A stretch of DNA of 64,000 bases, taken from Ornithorhynchus anatinus (Eukaryota; Chordata; Mammalia; Monotremata; Ornithorhynchidae). Positions 59,981-64,000 of this stretch are shown here, in pieces (the stretch's first letter is position 1; each line of letters begins with the position of its first letter). The notes beneath the pieces are model-generated. The model searched no databases and was not told where the DNA came from. It saw nothing but the letters and a program-made list of their open reading frames with translations. The DNA lies in NCBI RefSeq assembly GCF_004115215.2, contig NC_041738.1, forward strand, positions 14,726,669 through 14,790,668. Direction: 5' to 3'. Position numbers and translations under genes: made by a program.

Positions 59981-60056
59981 AGGGAAGCCAACTCAGTCCT
60001 CAGACACACGCGTGCACACAGGCTCACGCCCCTCGGAAGGTTGATCCACGAGCGAG

Positions 60057-60088
60057 ATGATTCAGAATTAATGCTTGGCTCGAGGCGA
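60057..60088 (-). promoter_or_regulatory. Upstream block shared by KRT13 and KRT15 (KRT15 copy)
   Basis: The plus strand reads ATGATTCAGA, then ATTAAT, then GCTTGGCTCGAGGCGAC, about 180 bp upstream of the KRT15 TATA box. It is collinear with the block at 49289-49317. Confidence 0.4.
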
Positions 60089-60089
60089 C

Positions 60090-61825
60090 GGATTTTAACA
60101 CTTGGATCGCAGCTTTAACCCCCGCGTTCCGCAGCTGGCGGGAGGCAGGCAGGTAGAGACAGAGAGAGACCTCTCCGTCGTCCCCAGAGGGGCAGAGGAG
60201 TCGGTCAAACGGAGTGACAGGCAGAAAGACCGACAGGAAGGCAACGCCGAGGACACCGCCGCAAATAGTTCTCAGGCTCCGAGTTTCTCCCCCGTCTTAA
60301 CACTCCTCGCCGTCCCCTTTCTCTTGGAGATCCATTTCCTCTGGCCATTTACTTTTCCTCCCTCGGTCTCCAGGCCCCTGGCTGTGGAGACGTCAGGCCC
60401 ACTCTGTTTCTGGAGGGTCACATCCCTCGCGGTCCAAGGCAGCCTTTATGGCTAGCGTCTGGAGGGCTTCGGTGGCCCAAGTCTGGTGCACAGGCGAAGA
60501 GGGGAGGGGGCTGACCGTGTCCCTCGCCCACTCCGGGCGTCCGCCGCAAGCAGAACCGGGACCTCCCTCCGCTCCCCCCAGCTCCGACGGGCGGCCTGGC
60601 TCTGCGGGCTAAGATCTCGCCTCTGCGGGCGAGGACCGGGCGCTGCGGACTTGAGGCCCCGGTGCAGCGGATAAGGTCCCGGTTGCCAACCGCCAGGCGC
60701 CGCTCTGAGCGCCTGGGCTCGGCGGGACGGGGCAGGCAGGGGCAGAGCCCAGCACGCTGCTCCCCGGGGACCTGGCCCAAGTCCAAACCGCCTCGACGCC
60801 CCCGGCACCGCTTCACCCCTAGGCGCCCCCTCCGCTCCCTCCCTGCGGGGGCCCCAGCCGCCGCCCGCCGAGGGGCACCGTTATAGGAGGCGCCGCCCCC
60901 GCAGTCGGCGCTCCGGTCCCTGGCTGGGGTTGACGGGGCCTGGAGGGGGTCTCAGACTGCCAGATCGTCCCTCTCCGGGCCGCTGAATGGGGACGGTGGA
61001 GGGGGAGAGGAAGCTTGCCCCTTCCCTCTCTTCAGGGCCTTGGAGAAACTGCCCTGGCTCCCTCTCAGGGGTCTGACAGCCAGACTCCCCCCCTCGCTTT
61101 CTACCCAGGAGGCAGGGACAGAGACGAGGAGGTGTGTACGTGTGTGCGCTTGTGTGTGTATCTGGGGTGACAGGGGGAGACTCTCCCTCCAAAGAAAAAC
61201 AAGCAGCCCGAGCCCACCCAGCACATCGGGCTCTATCATCCCTGCCAGTTGCGACCGCCACCCCCCGCACACACACCACCTCCTGGGGGACCCCCCCCCC
61301 CACCCCGATTCCCAACCTTCATGATGGGGCTCCCGGCGGTGCCCAGAGTGTGGAGACGGAGAGGAAGGAGGGGCTGGTCTGACCACCCAAGGAGCCTCCG
61401 CCTGCCCAGCTCCTGCCAACCTGGCGCCACTGGCACAGGCCCTGCCCAGCTGCCTCGTCTCCTCTTTCAGTCGCCCCTCCCCCACCAGACCACCCTCAGC
61501 GTCCTGCCTGCTCCACACCTTGGAATCAGCTCCGGGAGCCCCCCTCCTTCCAACACGCAAAGGGCCGCCCTGCCCAACCCCCTATTCCAGACTTGCCTCT
61601 CCAGCCCCTTTGCTACCCCTCGGGTACCCCTGTTACAAAGTCTGGGCCAGAGGAGAACCTACCTCCCACCCAACCCAGTCCGGACCCAGTTGCTAAAGCC
61701 CCAAGAGCCCTCGTTAGGAGGAGGGGAGGTCCATCAAGTGGGGGGCAAGGAGGTTATCATGGGAACAGAACTGTGCCAGACACAGCGATTTACCCACTCA
61801 AGTAGGCAAAACGCAGCTGCTTCTA
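60090..61825. other. KRT15-KRT19 intergenic, GC-rich part
   Basis: CpG-rich near 60450-60900. A short TG tract lies at 61131-61160. No gene or interspersed repeat recognised. Confidence 0.35.
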
Positions 61826-61881
61826 GTAGCAGCGAGGCCTCGTGGAAACAACACAGGGCTGAGAGTCGGGGGACCTGAGTC

Positions 61882-62559
61882 CTCATTCCTCACAGACCTC
61901 CCAGCGTCCAAACTCTCTTCGCTCCAGTCCGTACTTCCATGCCCCAGTCATTTTTCTAAAAAATCATTGTCTACTTCTCCCCACTCTTCAGAAACTTCCA
62001 ATGGTTGCCCATCTATCTCTGCATCAGAGATACCATCCTTACCATCGACTTAAAGGGACTTAATCAGCTTTCCCCTCCTACCTTACCATATTCTTTACTC
62101 CTTTAATGCCAACCTACTTACTGTGCCTCGATCTCATCTATCTCATCACTGACCCCTTGCTATGTCCTCCTTCTAGCCTGGAACTCCTTCCATCTTAATA
62201 TCTGACAGACCACCACACCACCTTCGAAGCCCTACTAAGATCATATTAACTCCCTGAGGCCTTGCCTGACTAACGCCTCTTTTCCCCATCTTATTCCCTC
62301 CCATCTCCTATGCCCCCCTTACTCCTTAAGCCCTTTGATACTCACCCTCACGCCCAGCTCCCAGCATTTATATATTCTTTCATGCTGCCATTTCCCCTAT
62401 CTGTAATTCATTTTAATACCTGCCTCCTCCAACTAACCTGTAAGCTCCTTGAAGGCAGAGATCATGCCAACCAATCCTATCATAATGAACTAACCCAGGT
62501 ATTTCAAACAGTGTTCTGCACCACAATATGTTCTCAAAAAATACCACTGCTTAATTAAT
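61882..62559 (+). repeat. LINE-2 3' part inside the SINE
   Basis: CCCACTCTTCAGAAACTTCC, CTATCTCTGCATCAGAGATA, TAACCTGTAAGCTCCTTGAA. Ends in TTAATTAATT. Confidence 0.75.
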
Positions 62560-62727
62560 TGGCTCTGCCACTTGCCTGCTGTGTGACCTCGGGAAAGTCA
62601 TTTAACTTCTATGTGCCTGAATTTGGTCTCCTGTAAAATGTGGATTAAACAATTGTTCTCCTTCCCACTTAGATTGGGAGCTCCCCGTAGGGCAGGGCTT
62701 GTATCTGACCTGATTATCTTGTATCAG

Positions 62728-62830
62728 TCAATCATCGGTAGTTATTGAGCACGTCATGTGTGCAGAGCACTGTACCAAATAAGCCCTCCGGAGAGTACAA
62801 TAAAGTAGGTAGATGTGTTCCCTGTGCAGT
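62728..62830 (-). repeat. LINE-2 3' end inside the same SINE
   Basis: GTCAATCATCGGTAGTTATT, GTGTGCAGAGCACTGTACCA, to TGTGTTCCCTGTGC. Confidence 0.65.
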
Positions 62831-62964
62831 TCGCCCCAAAACTTAGTTCAGTGCTAAACAAACAGCATGATTATTATTATTCAACTAGGGTCACAGAGCA
62901 TTGTGAAGGTCATTGGGCTGCCCAGTCTGCCCTGGCTCAACAAATATCACAGTTATTATTACAA

Positions 62965-63405
62965 TAAAAGATTAATAATAGTATCTGTTAAGCACTTAAT
63001 AATGCTTAGTTAATAATGTTGGTATTTGTTAAGCACTTACTATGTGCCGAGCCACTGTTCTAAGCGCTGGGTAGACACAGGGGGAATCAGGTTGTCCCAC
63101 GTGGGGCTCACAGTCTTAATCCCCATTTTACAGATGAGGTAAACTGAGGCAGCCGAGCGGTTAAGTGGCTTGCCCAAAGTCACACAGCTGACAAGTGGCA
63201 GAGCCGGGGTTCGAACCCATGACTTCTGACTCCAAAGCCCGTGCTCTTTCCAGTGAGCCACGCTGTTTCCCGTAGCCACGCTGTTTCCCATAAGCGACTT
63301 GCCCAAGGTCACACAGCAGCCATGTGCCCGAGCAGATATTAGAACCCACAACTTCTGACTCCCAGGTCAGTGCTCTTTCCACTAGGCCAAACTGCTTCTC
63401 CAGGA
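62965..63405 (-). repeat. Mon-1 SINE inside an older SINE
   Basis: Young copy 63013-63272 (AATAATGTTGGTATTTGTTA to GAGCCACGCTGTTTCCC). Older copy flanks it at 62965-63012 and 63290-63405 (AGATATTAGAACCCACAACT). Confidence 0.78.
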
Positions 63406-63650
63406 TGGGGGGCTTATTGTTATGTCCAATTGGAGTTGAATCAGGGGCCCCTCCCTCCCTTCCATCCCAGTGGAGAGCTCAGGAGCCCCCAGCCCCGGCC
63501 CTGCCCCACCAACACCCAACCCTCGTTCAGCCCCTACCCAGCTCATGCTCAACCAATGCTCCAGGTCGGGGTTGATGGACCCGAGCATGGTGACTGAGGG
63601 CTGCCCTCCTGCCCCTTTGTTGCAGGAAACAGAGACCAAGCTAAGAGAGA
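63406..63650. other. Downstream flank of KRT19
   Basis: No repeat or gene recognised. Confidence 0.3.
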
Positions 63651-63653
63651 CAT

Positions 63654-63659
63654 TTTATT
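63654..63659 (-). terminator. Polyadenylation signal, KRT19
   Basis: AATAAA on the coding strand, 91 bp past the stop codon, giving a short 3' UTR. Confidence 0.75.
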
Positions 63660-63749
63660 AGGCTGGACCTGGGCCCAGAGCTGCCCCTGCTCTCCATCTT
63701 CCTCTTCTCTTCCACCAGCGGCAGGGGTTCCAGGGCTCAGGCCTGGGGC

Positions 63750-64000
63750 TCAGAGGCCCCGAGCGCTAGGCACATTGGTGTAGTGAGCATCTTGGCCCTC
63801 CAGCAGGTTGCGGTAGGTGCTGATCTCTTGCTCCAGCCGTGACTTGATATCCATGAGTAACTTGTATTCCCGATTCTGCCGCTCCGAGTCCATCCGGACA
63901 TCGCCTAGCTGGGCCTCGATGCTGCTGATCAGGGCCTGGATCTGGGCCAGCTGGACCCCATAGCGACCCTCGGTCTCGGCCAAGGTGCCCTCCAGAGCTG
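63750..64000 (-). CDS. KRT19: Type I keratin 19, last coding exon (partial, cut by window edge)
   Basis: C-terminal exon of a short acidic keratin of simple and progenitor epithelia. The visible part reads from [20 protein letters not shown] through [20 protein letters not shown] and [20 protein letters not shown] to [11 protein letters not shown] and a TGA at 63752-63750. Human KRT19 reads LAETEARFGAQLAHIQALIS and ends LLEGQEDHYNNLSASKVL. As in KRT19, the reading frame runs straight from the helix termination motif into about a dozen residues and a stop, with no splice donor after LLEGQ, so the protein is essentially tailless. By comparison with the other genes, only a few bases of this exon lie beyond the window. 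It sits immediately 5'-ward of KRT15 in transcript orientation, as in human. The remaining exons lie to the right of the window. Confidence 0.93.
   Translation of the reverse strand, partial: ALEGTLAETEGRYGVQLAQIQALISSIEAQLGDVRMDSERQNREYKLLMDIKSRLEQEISTYRNLLEGQDAHYTNVPSARGL

Larger units (their letters stand above)
61827..62882 (+). repeat. Mon-1/MIR-type SINE broken up by two LINE-2 pieces
   Basis: SINE parts: about 61827-61880 (CAGCGAGGCCTCGTGGAAAC), 62560-62727 (GGCTCTGCCACTTGCCTGCT) and about 62835-62882 (ending GATTATTATTATT). Confidence 0.65.

Overview
The window is vertebrate nuclear DNA and most probably comes from a monotreme (platypus or echidna). Two things point there. It is densely seeded with the tRNA-derived Mon-1/MIR-type SINE and with 3' ends of LINE-2, including fairly young-looking copies, a combination typical of monotreme genomes. 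It also carries a mammalian type I (acidic) keratin cluster with hair keratins.

All recognisable genes lie on the minus strand. From left to right they are: a KRT37/KRT38-type hair keratin (11.7-16.2 kb), KRT32 (22.6-25.5 kb), KRT36 (33.7-37.7 kb), KRT13 (44.6-49.1 kb), KRT15 (55.8-59.9 kb) and the last coding exon of KRT19 (63.65 kb to the right edge). This is the human 17q21 order (KRT37/38, KRT32, KRT35, KRT36, KRT13, KRT15, KRT19), except that no KRT35 is seen. For the first five genes I could place every coding exon by splice sites and by the fixed type I keratin exon sizes (83, 157, 162, 126 and 221 bp for exons 2-6). Hair keratins have 7 exons and KRT13/KRT15 have 8. Four of the five reading frames are intact. 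KRT15 has a one-base deficit in exon 6.

The genes encode acidic partners of heterodimeric 10-nm intermediate filaments. The left half (KRT37/38-like, KRT32, KRT36) is the hair-follicle set, and each gene has a CTTTGAA (LEF1/TCF-like) motif about 170-200 bp upstream of its TATA box. The right half (KRT13, KRT15, KRT19) is the epithelial set. There KRT13 and KRT15 share glycine-loop heads, alignable introns, an unusual GC-AG intron 4 and a promoter block, which suggests concerted evolution.

Between the genes lie LINE-2 and SINE copies, often nested, one RTE-clade LINE fossil, several GC-rich minisatellites, TG-rich tracts and stretches where I recognise nothing. A minisatellite-like motif recurs in KRT36 intron 2, KRT13 intron 5 and KRT15 intron 5. 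I found no tRNA, rRNA, CRISPR array or prokaryotic feature. No wholly new system is evident. The most notable signals are the KRT13/KRT15 homogenisation, the KRT15 frameshift, the recurring intronic minisatellite and the missing KRT35.
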